Shown in pieces: positions 19,936 through 28,327 of a stretch of DNA of 64,000 bases. The stretch comes from Lentzea aerocolonigenes (GTDB lineage Bacteria > Actinomycetota > Actinomycetes > Mycobacteriales > Pseudonocardiaceae), in contig NZ_BBOJ01000007.1 of assembly GCF_000974445.1 (NCBI RefSeq), forward strand, positions 62,001-126,000, read 5' to 3'. Within the stretch, counting starts at the first letter, position 1; every line of letters begins with the position of its first letter. The translations under genes and the position numbers were made by a program. A model generated the notes under the pieces. It worked only from the letters and a program-made list of their open reading frames with translations, was not told where the DNA came from and ran no database searches.

Positions 19936-21201
19936 ATGAAGCAGCGCACACTTTGGACCACGGCCCTGGTGGTGGGCCTGACGCTGACGGCCGGCTGCGG
20001 AAGCGCCGCCGGACCCGGTTCGTCCTCCGGCGGTTCGAGCGACAAGCTGGTGGTCTGGGACTGGAAGTCCGGTGACCCCAAGGCGGCGGGCTACGTCGAG
20101 AAGGCCAAGGCGGACTTCGCGAAGAAGCACCCCGGCGTGAACGTGGAGTTCGTGGCCCAGCCGTTCGACCAGTACTACACCCTGCTCGGCGCGGCCATCC
20201 AGGCCGGCAAGGGACCCGACGTCATCCTCTTCAACGGTGGCGGGCAGATCCGCGACCGCTCCGACGCGCTCGCCCCGCTCGACTCCTACGTCGCCGACGA
20301 CAAGCAGCGGCTGGCCGGCTGGGACGCGTTCACCAAGGCGGGCAAGGTCTACGCCGAGCCGGTGACCCTGCAGGGCCACCCGATCTACTACAACAAGGAC
20401 CTCTACCAGAAGGCCGGCATCGACGCTCCCGCGAAGACCTGGGACGACTTCGTCAAGAACTGCGGCGTCGTCACCGCGAAGACCGGCGCCAAGTGCTTCG
20501 CGCTGGGCAACAAGGAGGGCGTCGGCATCCAGTTCTTCCTGTCCGCCATGGGATCCGCCGTCCTGACGCCGCAGGAGTACGACGACTGGATCGCGGGCAA
20601 GCGCAACTGGTCCTCACCTGACGTCAAGCGCATCTTCGAGCTGTGGAAGCAGACCGCCGACGCCGGGCTCAACACCGACGGCGCCAACTCCACCGCGATG
20701 TTCAACGACGCGTTCGCCGCGTTCAACTCCGCCAAGGCCGCCAACGTCATCGGCCTGATGTCGGACGTCGGGCACTGGAAGGACTTCGCCGAGTTCCTGA
20801 CCCCGGAGAAGCTCGGTGTCATGCAGGCGCCCCTGGTCAACCCCGCGGCGAAGCCGAGCCTGCCCTACGACGGCGGCATCGGGTACGCGGTCGCGAAGTG
20901 GACGAAGGACCCGAAGCTCGCCGCGGACCTGGTGCGGTCGCTGACCTCCACCGAGGCGCTCAAGGCGTTCTACGTGGACGGTGGCGCGATCGCCTCCGAC
21001 ACCACGATCGACACCTCCGCGGGCGGTCCCGCCGTCAAGACCATCGTCTCCGAGGTCAAGTCCGGCAAGCCCGCCTTGCACGTCGCCCTGTCGTCCAAGA
21101 CGATCGATCTCATGGGACGGCTCTCCCAGCAGTTGCTCAGCGGCTCCACCACGGTGGACGACGTGCTGCAGCAGCTGGCGGCGTCGGACAAGACGGGCTG
21201 A
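19936..21201 (+). CDS. sugar ABC transporter substrate-binding lipoprotein (CUT1 type)
   Basis: A 421-residue family 1 extracellular solute-binding protein. The signal peptide ends in the lipobox LTAGC (Cys21), so it is anchored to the outer face of the membrane. The KLVVWDWKSGDPKA start, YYNKDLYQKAGID and YDGGIGYAVAKW segments are typical of oligosaccharide or monosaccharide binders. It begins the plus arm of the fucose-type locus and is followed at 5-base and overlapping distances by two permeases. The expected ligand is L-fucose or an L-galactose/fucose-containing oligosaccharide (inference from neighbours). Confidence 0.93.
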   Translation: MKQRTLWTTALVVGLTLTAGCGSAAGPGSSSGGSSDKLVVWDWKSGDPKAAGYVEKAKADFAKKHPGVNVEFVAQPFDQYYTLLGAAIQAGKGPDVILFNGGGQIRDRSDALAPLDSYVADDKQRLAGWDAFTKAGKVYAEPVTLQGHPIYYNKDLYQKAGIDAPAKTWDDFVKNCGVVTAKTGAKCFALGNKEGVGIQFFLSAMGSAVLTPQEYDDWIAGKRNWSSPDVKRIFELWKQTADAGLNTDGANSTAMFNDAFAAFNSAKAANVIGLMSDVGHWKDFAEFLTPEKLGVMQAPLVNPAAKPSLPYDGGIGYAVAKWTKDPKLAADLVRSLTSTEALKAFYVDGGAIASDTTIDTSAGGPAVKTIVSEVKSGKPALHVALSSKTIDLMGRLSQQLLSGSTTVDDVLQQLAASDKTG

Positions 21202-21205
21202 CGTC

Positions 21206-22147
21206 GTGGCGGCACCCTCTCTGTCTCCGGCGGGCTCGGTCTCGGCCGAGCCCGCCGGGGTGCGGCGGCGCACTCGCGTGGGCTCGCGGGCCGAACGCCT
21301 GGCACCGCTGGTCCTCGTGGCACCGGCCGTCCTGATCATCGTCGTGCTGCGGTTGTGGCCCCTCGTGCTCGGGGTGAACTTCTCGTTCACCGGCGACGGC
21401 GACCGCAACGGGATGATGGTCGGCTTCGCCAACTACCTCACCCTGTTCAGCGACCCGTTGTTCCGCACGGCGTTGCGCAACGTCGGTCTGCTCGTGCTGC
21501 TGCTGCCGGTGGCGGTCGCGATTCCGGGTCTGCTCGCGACGTTCATCTACCTGCGGGTGCCGGGACATCGGCTCTACCGCGGTGTCTACTTCTTCCCCGC
21601 CGTGCTCTCACCGGTGATCGTCGGCGCGATCTTCAACCTGCTGCTCGCGTTCGACGGTCCGCTCAACCGGCTGCTCGGCGGTCTCGGCCTGGGACCGGTG
21701 GACTGGCTCGGCGATCCCGGCGTGGCGATCTTCACCGTCGTCGGGGTGCACGTCTGGGCGACGTTCGGCATGGCGCTGGTGGTCTTCCTCGCCGGGTTCG
21801 CCACGCTCGACTCGTCCCTGCTGGATGCGGCCAAAGTGGACGGTGCGTCGTTCGCGCAGACCATCTGGCACGTGATCGTCCCGAGCCTGTCGCGCACCAT
21901 CCAGTTCGTCTTCGTCACCACCATGATCGGCATGCTGACCTCGATGTTCGGTCTGCTGTACGTGATGACGAGCGGCGGGCCGGAGGGGTCGACCTACCTG
22001 CCCGAGTACTACATCTGGATCCAGCAGGGGCAGATGAACCAGCCCGCGCTGGCCTCCGCCGCCTCCACCGCACTGTTCCTGATCATGCTCGTCGTGGGGC
22101 TGGCTCAGATCGGCATCCTGCGACGTGCCGCCGGCAAGGAGGACTGA
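21206..22147 (+). CDS. sugar ABC transporter permease, MalF-like
   Basis: A 313-residue inner-membrane permease with about six hydrophobic segments, the first at roughly residues 32-55 after a polar N-terminus. The binding-protein-dependent EAA-type loop appears as LDSSLLDAAKVDGASFAQTIWHVIVPSL. The GTG at 21206, 5 bases after the binding-protein stop, fits; an upstream extension of the frame is a shadow of that gene. It pairs with the permease at 22147. Confidence 0.92.
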   Translation: MAAPSLSPAGSVSAEPAGVRRRTRVGSRAERLAPLVLVAPAVLIIVVLRLWPLVLGVNFSFTGDGDRNGMMVGFANYLTLFSDPLFRTALRNVGLLVLLLPVAVAIPGLLATFIYLRVPGHRLYRGVYFFPAVLSPVIVGAIFNLLLAFDGPLNRLLGGLGLGPVDWLGDPGVAIFTVVGVHVWATFGMALVVFLAGFATLDSSLLDAAKVDGASFAQTIWHVIVPSLSRTIQFVFVTTMIGMLTSMFGLLYVMTSGGPEGSTYLPEYYIWIQQGQMNQPALASAASTALFLIMLVVGLAQIGILRRAAGKED

Positions 22148-22974
22148 TGTCCGGCTCCCGGTTGACCAAGTGGGTCGTCGCCGTCCCGATGGCCGTGCTC
22201 GCGCTGGCCACCGTGTATCCCCTGGTGTTCACCACCAACGTGGCGATGAAGACCCGCCGCGACTACACCCTCGACCGGTTCTCCCTGGCGGACTCGCTGC
22301 GGTGGGACAACGTCGTCAAGGCGTGGACGAGCGTGGGGATGTCGAAGTACTTCCTCAACTCGGTGGTCGTCGTGGCGTGCTCGGTGGCGCTGTTGCTGCT
22401 GCTCGGGTCGATGGCGGGCTTCGCGTTGGGACGGCTGCGTTTCCGCGGTTCGTCCACGCTGTTCCTCGGCATCCTCGCGGCGCTGTTCGTGCCGTTCCAG
22501 GTGATCATGGTGCCGCTCGCGCGGATCATGGCCGACAGCGGGCTCATCGACACGTATCCGGGGCTCGTCCTCGCCTACGTGGCCCAGTTCCTGCCGTTCA
22601 CGATCTTCCTGCTGACCAGCTACTACTCGACCGTGCCCGCGGAGATCGTCGACGCGGCCCGCATCGACGGGAACACCGTCTACGGGGTCTACTGGCGGAT
22701 CATGCTGCCGATCGGCGCGCCCGCGCTGCTGTCCGTCGGCGTGCTCAACGCCCTGTTCTGCTGGAACGACGTGCTCATCTCGTTGTTGATGATGCCGTCC
22801 GCCGAGCACCGCACCCTGATGGTCGGAGTCACCTCGTTGCGCGGGCAGTACTCCGACGACATCCCCACGTTCGCGTCCGGCGTGCTGATCGCCGCGATCC
22901 CCGTGCTGGTCGTCTACCTGTTCCTGCAACGACAGATCGCCGACGGTGTCACCGCCGGGTCCACGAAGGGCTGA
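22147..22974 (+). CDS. sugar ABC transporter permease, MalG-like
   Basis: A 275-residue permease with six predicted membrane segments and the EAA-type loop IVDAARIDGNTVYGVYWRIMLPI. The ATG overlaps the stop of the first permease by one base (TGATG), and GGAGG lies just upstream. No ATP-binding gene occurs in the operon, so the importer must use an ATPase encoded elsewhere, as CUT1 importers of actinobacteria commonly do with MsiK. Confidence 0.92.
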   Translation: MSGSRLTKWVVAVPMAVLALATVYPLVFTTNVAMKTRRDYTLDRFSLADSLRWDNVVKAWTSVGMSKYFLNSVVVVACSVALLLLLGSMAGFALGRLRFRGSSTLFLGILAALFVPFQVIMVPLARIMADSGLIDTYPGLVLAYVAQFLPFTIFLLTSYYSTVPAEIVDAARIDGNTVYGVYWRIMLPIGAPALLSVGVLNALFCWNDVLISLLMMPSAEHRTLMVGVTSLRGQYSDDIPTFASGVLIAAIPVLVVYLFLQRQIADGVTAGSTKG

Positions 22975-22975
22975 C

Positions 22976-24142
22976 ATGCGCATCACTGGTCTGCGGACCC
23001 TCACCACGATCCACGACTGGGGCCGGCCGGTGGGGGACGCCAACGGCGTCTACGCCGACGGCGTCGTACGGGTCCCGATCGTCGTCGTCGAGACGGACGC
23101 GGGCATCAGCGGCGTCGGCCTCGGGCCGCACGTCGAGATCGAGAGCGTCTTCTCCGCCATCGAGGGCGAGGACCCCAGGTCCGTCACCGCCCTCTACGAC
23201 CGCATGCAGCGCCGGATGTTCAAGGCGGGTCACGCGGGCGCCGTGTTCGGCACGATCGGAGCGCTCGACACCGCGCTGTGGGACATCAAGGCGCAGGCGG
23301 CGGGAGAACCGTTGTGGCGCCTGCTCGGCGGCCGCGACCGCCGGGTGCCGGCCTACGCCTCGGCGCTGGACATCGCGCTCGACGACGACGAGTTCGTCTC
23401 GGTGTACCAGGAGTACGCCGACCGCGGGCTGCGCGCGGCGAAGATCAAGGGCGGTCTCGACGTCGAGCACGACACGTACCGCCTCGGCCTCGTCCGCGAC
23501 GTCCTCGCGAAGGCCGGCCGCGGCACGAGGCCGAGCCTGATGCTCGACGTCAACGAGACCTGGACGCGCAAGCAGGCGGTCCGGTACGTCAGCGAGATCG
23601 AACGCACCCACGACCTGACGTGGATCGAGGAACCGGTCCGGCGCTGGGACGCCGAAGGGCACGCGGTGGTCGGCCGCGGCATCCGCGCCTCGGTCGCCAC
23701 CGGCGAGAACCTGACCGGGCTCGAACAACACCGGTCGCTCATCGCGGCGGGAGCCGTCGACGTCGTGCAGACGGCCGCGGTCTGGGGCATCACCCACTTC
23801 CTGCGGGTCGCCACCCTCGCCCACGCCCACGACCTGCCCGTGAGCCCCATCGGCACCACACCGCTCGGCCTGCTGCACGCCGCCACGTCCGTGCCCAACC
23901 ACCTGGTGAGCGAACTGCAGGACCTGCGGCCGCCGCTCGGCGTCTCCGTGGACGCGCACGTCGAGGGCGGGGCGTACGTGCTCGGCGACACCCCGGGCCT
24001 GGGCCTGCGCGTCGACGAGGAAGCCGTCGCGGCGGCGAAGCACCTGCTCCCCCACCCGCTCTCCGGCGGCTCCCACATCCGTCCGGACCGCGCCGGACAC
24101 CGCCTCCACGTCGTCGAACCGGACGCCCCCGTCACCGCCTGA
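22976..24142 (+). CDS. enolase-superfamily acid-sugar dehydratase, L-fuconate dehydratase-like
   Basis: A 388-residue mandelate racemase/muconate lactonising enzyme-type protein. It shows the KxK base motif (AAKIKGG), the metal-ligand series LDVNE, WIEEP and TGEN, and then DVVQ and the HAHDLPVSP histidine that would form the Asp-His dyad. This is the MR-subgroup pattern used by L-fuconate, L-rhamnonate and galactarate-type dehydratases. It would dehydrate L-fuconate to 2-keto-3-deoxy-L-fuconate, between the lactonase and SDR steps. It starts 1 base after the permease stop. Exact substrate is inferred. Confidence 0.88.
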   Translation: MRITGLRTLTTIHDWGRPVGDANGVYADGVVRVPIVVVETDAGISGVGLGPHVEIESVFSAIEGEDPRSVTALYDRMQRRMFKAGHAGAVFGTIGALDTALWDIKAQAAGEPLWRLLGGRDRRVPAYASALDIALDDDEFVSVYQEYADRGLRAAKIKGGLDVEHDTYRLGLVRDVLAKAGRGTRPSLMLDVNETWTRKQAVRYVSEIERTHDLTWIEEPVRRWDAEGHAVVGRGIRASVATGENLTGLEQHRSLIAAGAVDVVQTAAVWGITHFLRVATLAHAHDLPVSPIGTTPLGLLHAATSVPNHLVSELQDLRPPLGVSVDAHVEGGAYVLGDTPGLGLRVDEEAVAAAKHLLPHPLSGGSHIRPDRAGHRLHVVEPDAPVTA

Positions 24143-24152
24143 GGAGACCACA

Positions 24153-24500
24153 ATGGACAGCCCACAGCGCTTCGGCATGGTGATCCGTCTCCGCGACGAA
24201 CACCGCGAGGAGTACCTCCGGCTCCACTCGGCCGTGTGGCCCGGCGTCGAACGAGCGATGCTCGACGTCGGCATCCGGAACTTCACGATCTTCCTGCACG
24301 GTGACCTGCTCTTCGGCTACTACGAGTTCCACGGCGACGACCACGACGCCGCCCAGGCGAGCATCGCCGCCGACCCGGAGACCCAGCGGTGGTGGACGCT
24401 GACCGACCCGTGCCAGGAGTCCCTGGCCGAGCCGGGCTCCGGCCACTGGTGGGCACCGATGCAGGAGGTCTGGCATCTGGAGCCGCCCACCACCGCGTGA
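24153..24500 (+). CDS. L-rhamnose mutarotase (RhaM)-family protein, probable L-fucose mutarotase
   Basis: A 115-residue protein of the RhaM family. It carries RFGMVIRLRDEHREEYLRLHSAVWPGV, NFTIFLHGDLLFGYYEF and the terminal WHL typical of these ferredoxin-like aldose mutarotases. They interconvert the anomers of L-rhamnose or L-fucose so that the dehydrogenase gets the form it needs. GAGGAG lies 8 bases before the ATG. It is the last gene of the importer/dehydratase operon and is followed by a strong hairpin at 24509. Confidence 0.92.
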   Translation: MDSPQRFGMVIRLRDEHREEYLRLHSAVWPGVERAMLDVGIRNFTIFLHGDLLFGYYEFHGDDHDAAQASIAADPETQRWWTLTDPCQESLAEPGSGHWWAPMQEVWHLEPPTTA

Positions 24501-24508
24501 CGCCCTGA

Positions 24509-24542
24509 GGGCCCGCGCCGACGTCCGGCTCGGCGCGGGCCC
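24509..24542 (+). terminator. strong hairpin ending the importer operon
   Basis: A perfect 13-bp stem (GGGCCCGCGCCGA / TCGGCGCGGGCCC) with an 8-base loop begins 8 bases after the mutarotase stop. It separates the catabolic operon from the secreted beta-helix enzyme. Confidence 0.85.
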
Positions 24543-24558
24543 GCACACCGGTGTCGCC

Positions 24559-24750
24559 CGTGAGCCGTGCCGCGGCCGTCGTGGGCCGGGCACCGCGGCG
24601 ACGTGAGCCGTGCCGCCAGGTCCCAGCCGCCGCGGGCCAGACGCCGACACCGGCACAACACGGCAACGTGAGCCGTGCTGCGAGGCCGTGAGCCGTGCCG
24701 CCCACCACACACCACCACCGGCACAACGCAGCAACACGAGCCGCGCCACC
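24559..24750 (+). repeat. irregular repeats of CGTGAGCCGTGCCGC in a 348-bp gene-free gap
   Basis: CGTGAGCCGTGCCGC occurs at 24559-24573 and 24602-24616 exactly, at 24667-24681 with one change and at 24687-24701 exactly, with a decayed fifth copy near 24736. A second motif, GACGCCGACNCCGGCACAAC, appears near 24641 and 24760. The gap from 24543 to 24848 otherwise holds only the promoter region of the next gene, and no convincing small gene. Confidence 0.7.
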
Positions 24751-24848
24751 ACGCACCGGACGCCGACTCCGGCACAACCAACACAGTCTCCGGCCGCTGT
24801 GACGGCCGGTGTTCTCGCACGCCCCTTTCCCCCCGAATGGAGCCAGCA

Positions 24849-27212
24849 ATGAAGCTGCTCGCTTCCCTGATCGGCCGGTCCGCCGCCGCCGCTCTCTTAG
24901 CGCTCGGTGGCATCACCGTCGCCTCGGCCCCCGCCACGGCCGCCGTCATGACCACCCTCTACGCCTCTCCCACCGGATCCGGCACGGCCTGCTCGTCCGC
25001 CCAGCCGTGTTCGATCACGCAGGCCCAGGCGTCCGTGAGGACGCTCGTCCCGACGATGACCGGCGACGTCGTGGTCCAGCTCGCCGGCGGCACGTACACG
25101 TTGAGCTCACCGCTCACCTTCACCGCCGCCGACTCCGGCACCAGCGGCCACACCGTGATCTGGCAGGGCTCGCAGGGTTCGGTCATCTCCGGCGGCCAGA
25201 AGGTCACCGGCTGGACGCAGGCGGACGCCGCGCAGAACATCTGGAAGGCGAACGTCGGCACCGGGTTCGACACCCGCCAGCTCTACGTCGACGGCAAGAT
25301 CGCGACGCGGGCCCGCACCGCGGTCAACCGGTCCGACTTCACGCTCACGTCCAGCGGGATGACCTTCACCAGCAGCGCGTTGTCGTACCTGAACAACCTC
25401 GGCAACAAGAACAGGGTCGAGCTCGAGTCGGCCAACTCGTTCACCGACCGGTTCACGCCGGTGCAGTCGATCTCCGGCAACACGATCACGATGCAGCAAC
25501 CCGCGTGGGACAACAACACCTGGGGCTGGGACACCGTCCAGTTCCCGTTCAACCAGGCGGGGTTCTGGCTGGAGAACGCGCGGGAGTTCCTCGACGCCGA
25601 GGGCGAGTGGTACCTCGACACGGCCACCGGCACCCTCTACTACAAGCCGTTGGCGGGCCAGAACATCGCGAACGCCGACGTGCGGCTGCCGCGGTTGCAG
25701 TCGTTGGTGAACGTCGGCGGCACCTATGACGCGCCGGCCCACAACATCTCGTTCAGCGGCCTGCAGTTCTCGCACACGAGCTGGCTGTTGCCGAGCACGA
25801 ACGAGGGCTACGCCGACCAGCAGACCGGCGGCTACATCCGGGGAACGTGGAGCACCAGGCCTTCGAACGCGTTCAGCACCTGCGGTTCCGGCTGCTCCCA
25901 GTTCGAGTCGACCCGTCCCGGCTTCAGCCAGATGCCCGCGGCCGTCCAGGTGTCGGCCGCCAACGCCATCACCTTCAGCGGCAGCAGGTTCACGAACATC
26001 GGCCAGGTCGGCGTCGGCATCGGCAACGACGCCAACGGCCACACCACCGGTGTCGGGCTCGGCGCGAACAACATCACGGTCACCGGCAGCACCTTCGAGC
26101 AGATCTCGGCCGGCGGCATCGTCGTCGGCGGCCTGCGGGCCGACGCGCACCACCCGAGCGACAGCCGCATGACGGTCCAGAACATCACCCTCAGCAACAA
26201 CAAGGTCCACGACGTCGCTCTCGAGTACCGCAGCCACGTCGGCGTCCTGGTCACCTACGCCACGAACGCGACCATCTCGCACAACGAGATCTACAACCTG
26301 CCGTACTCGGGCCTCAACCTGGGCTACGGCTGGGGCATCAACGACCCCGGCGGCAGCCAGGAGTACCAGAACCGCGGCACGTACAACTACCAGCCGCTCT
26401 ACACCACGGCGACGACGGCGAAGAACAACCTCGTCCTCGGCAACCACATCCACGACACGATGACGACCATGTCGGACGGCGGCGGTTTCTACATGCTGTC
26501 CGCGAGCCCCGGCACGGTGCTCAGGCAGAACTACTTCAGGTCCATGAACCGCGGCTTCGACATGTACTTCGACGAGGGGTCGCGCTACGTCTCGGTGACG
26601 GGCAACGTCTACCAGGGCGGCTGGAACTGGGCTCACGCGAACGCCAGCGACAACAACCACACCGGTGACCTCACGCTTACGAACAACTGGTCCGACCACG
26701 ACGGTGCCGACATCACGAACGGCACGCGCGGCAACACCGTCACGGGCACCGTCTTCGTCAGCAACGGCGCCTGGCCGAGCGGCGCGCAGAACGTGATGGC
26801 GGCCGCCGGCGTCCAGCCCACCCAGAACGTGAAGATCCTCGGCCAGCAGTCGGGCCGCTGCGTCGACATCAACGGCGCTTCGACCACCAACGGTGAACAG
26901 GCCCAGCTGTGGGACTGCTCCGGCAACACCAACCAGCGGTGGACCTACACGTCGAACAAGCAGCTCGTCGTGTACGGCAACAAGTGCCTCGACGCCTTCG
27001 GTGCCGGGACCGCCAACGGGACCGCGGCCGTGATCTGGGACTGCAACGGCGGCGCCAACCAGCAGTGGAACGTCAACGCCGACGGCACGATCACCGGTGT
27101 GCAGTCGGGGAGGTGCCTCGACGCGATCGCCCTGGGCACCACCAACGGGACCAAGCTGCACCTGTGGGACTGCTGGGGTGGCGCCAACCAGCAGTGGAAC
27201 CTGATTCCCTGA
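24849..27212 (+). CDS. secreted right-handed beta-helix glycosidase (GH141-like) with ricin-B lectin domain
   Basis: A 787-residue exported protein: signal peptide (1-32), beta-helix region (about 35-650) and C-terminal ricin-B/CBM13 lectin (about 660-787, with QxW repeats such as NQQWN). The N-terminal pattern LYASPTGSG...GGTYTL...SGHTVIWQGSQGSVISGGQKVTGW...QLYVDGK..RART resembles GH141, a family that includes an alpha-L-fucosidase. Many NNITVTGSTF-like coils follow. A GGAG site precedes the ATG. Its position directly after a fucose-type catabolic operon supports fucosidase activity, but this is inference and GH141 also contains xylanases. Confidence 0.8.
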   Translation: MKLLASLIGRSAAAALLALGGITVASAPATAAVMTTLYASPTGSGTACSSAQPCSITQAQASVRTLVPTMTGDVVVQLAGGTYTLSSPLTFTAADSGTSGHTVIWQGSQGSVISGGQKVTGWTQADAAQNIWKANVGTGFDTRQLYVDGKIATRARTAVNRSDFTLTSSGMTFTSSALSYLNNLGNKNRVELESANSFTDRFTPVQSISGNTITMQQPAWDNNTWGWDTVQFPFNQAGFWLENAREFLDAEGEWYLDTATGTLYYKPLAGQNIANADVRLPRLQSLVNVGGTYDAPAHNISFSGLQFSHTSWLLPSTNEGYADQQTGGYIRGTWSTRPSNAFSTCGSGCSQFESTRPGFSQMPAAVQVSAANAITFSGSRFTNIGQVGVGIGNDANGHTTGVGLGANNITVTGSTFEQISAGGIVVGGLRADAHHPSDSRMTVQNITLSNNKVHDVALEYRSHVGVLVTYATNATISHNEIYNLPYSGLNLGYGWGINDPGGSQEYQNRGTYNYQPLYTTATTAKNNLVLGNHIHDTMTTMSDGGGFYMLSASPGTVLRQNYFRSMNRGFDMYFDEGSRYVSVTGNVYQGGWNWAHANASDNNHTGDLTLTNNWSDHDGADITNGTRGNTVTGTVFVSNGAWPSGAQNVMAAAGVQPTQNVKILGQQSGRCVDINGASTTNGEQAQLWDCSGNTNQRWTYTSNKQLVVYGNKCLDAFGAGTANGTAAVIWDCNGGANQQWNVNADGTITGVQSGRCLDAIALGTTNGTKLHLWDCWGGANQQWNLIP

Positions 27213-27297
27213 CCGGTTCCGCAACAACAGCACGACAACCGAGCTACAACAGCACGCAGGTACTCCTTCGGTGAGCAAACCACAACCGAGGGAGGAC

Positions 27298-28266
27298 ATG
27301 GTGAGAACCAAGCTGGCGGCGGTGCTGCTCGGAGTGCTGGCGGTCGTGGGGCTCGTCGTCGTTCCGGCGGCGAGCGCCACGCCGTTCTACCGCGATGTCT
27401 ACATGCGGGACAACGCCGGCGACGTGGGCAACGAGCCCAGCGCCGGCAGCATCTACACCAGTCCCGACATCAAGGTCTGCTGGACACCCGTGCCGTGCGC
27501 GGTGTCGCAGAACCCCAGAGTCGGGCTGAACAACTACGTGTTCGTGACGTTGCGCCGCAAGCCCGGCGGCATCGGCAACGTCGACGGCAACCTCGTGCTG
27601 TACCGCAGCAACCTCGGCGGCGGGACGGCGTGGCCGGGCGGCTGGACGTACATCAACAACATCGGCGCCAGCGTGCCGGTGGGCGGCACCACGGTCATGC
27701 TCACCTGGCCGGGCTGGAACGTGCCGGGTCCCGCGCACTTCTGCCTGCTCGCGCGCTGGGTGTCCCCCAACATCGACCCGATGACGTTCGCCGAGGGACC
27801 CAACACTCAGCTCAACGCCCAGCGGAACAACAACATCGTGTGGCGCAACGTCAACTCGGTGCGGGTGTTCCCGGACCGGCCGTACTGGGTGACGTACACC
27901 ATCGGCAACCCGAACCCGTTCGACGGCAGGCAGAGCCTGATCCTCGAGCAGCCGGAGCGGCCGTTCGCGGGCAGGGTGACGATCGATCTCGGCCAGGAGC
28001 TCACGGCCAGGTGGCGGGCCGCCGGGCAGAAGGGCGCCGGGCTGAAGCAGGTGGGCGAGACGCAGTTCCAGATCGTCGAGCCGAAGCTCGCCCGTCTCGA
28101 CGGGCTGGCGCTCAAGGGTGAGGAGCGCATCGAGATCGGCCTGACGTTCGAGACCGACGTCGAGGCGGAGCCCGCGGTGCTGCAGGTGCGCCAGGTCGAC
28201 GAGCGGGAGGGCGACCTCGGTGGCGCGGAGTACCGGATCAACGAGAAGGAGAACGACAAGGAGTGA
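27298..28266 (+). CDS. secreted protein of unknown function
   Basis: About 322 residues. The signal peptide (about 1-27, ending ASA) is followed by a domain with IYTSPDIKVCW, NNYVFVTLRRK and PGPAHFCLLARWVSP, a pattern I have seen in uncharacterised bacterial extracellular proteins. A smaller beta-rich domain (about 200-322) ends in a charged tail. The start at 27298 lies against GGAGGA; GTG 27301 or GTG 27271 are alternatives. It is 85 bases after the beta-helix enzyme and may share its transcript. No catalytic motif is visible; it could be an adhesin or accessory protein. Confidence 0.7.
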   Translation: MVRTKLAAVLLGVLAVVGLVVVPAASATPFYRDVYMRDNAGDVGNEPSAGSIYTSPDIKVCWTPVPCAVSQNPRVGLNNYVFVTLRRKPGGIGNVDGNLVLYRSNLGGGTAWPGGWTYINNIGASVPVGGTTVMLTWPGWNVPGPAHFCLLARWVSPNIDPMTFAEGPNTQLNAQRNNNIVWRNVNSVRVFPDRPYWVTYTIGNPNPFDGRQSLILEQPERPFAGRVTIDLGQELTARWRAAGQKGAGLKQVGETQFQIVEPKLARLDGLALKGEERIEIGLTFETDVEAEPAVLQVRQVDEREGDLGGAEYRINEKENDKE

Positions 28267-28277
28267 GTATCAGCCCC

Positions 28278-28314
28278 GGCAGGTCCGTCTCCGTTGAGCG
28301 GAGACGGACCTGCC
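28278..28314 (+). terminator. perfect hairpin between two small secreted-protein genes
   Basis: A 16-bp perfect stem (GGCAGGTCCGTCTCCG and its complement) with a TTGAG loop lies 12 bases after the stop at 28266 and 14 bases before the next start. It may terminate or attenuate transcription into the Calx-beta gene. Confidence 0.75.
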
Positions 28315-28327
28315 GAAGGGGTGCTCA

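Noticed and set aside
10469..24500. Simple L-rhamnose pathway as the only reading of the locus
   Set aside because: The mutarotase family and diketo route would also fit rhamnose, but the AKR dehydrogenase and fuconolactonase-like enzyme, with GH95 and a GH141-like enzyme nearby, favour fucose. Rhamnose is kept as an alternative, not the main call.
24559..24750. CRISPR-like array
   Set aside because: Repeats are short, decayed and irregularly spaced, without constant-length spacers or cas genes.
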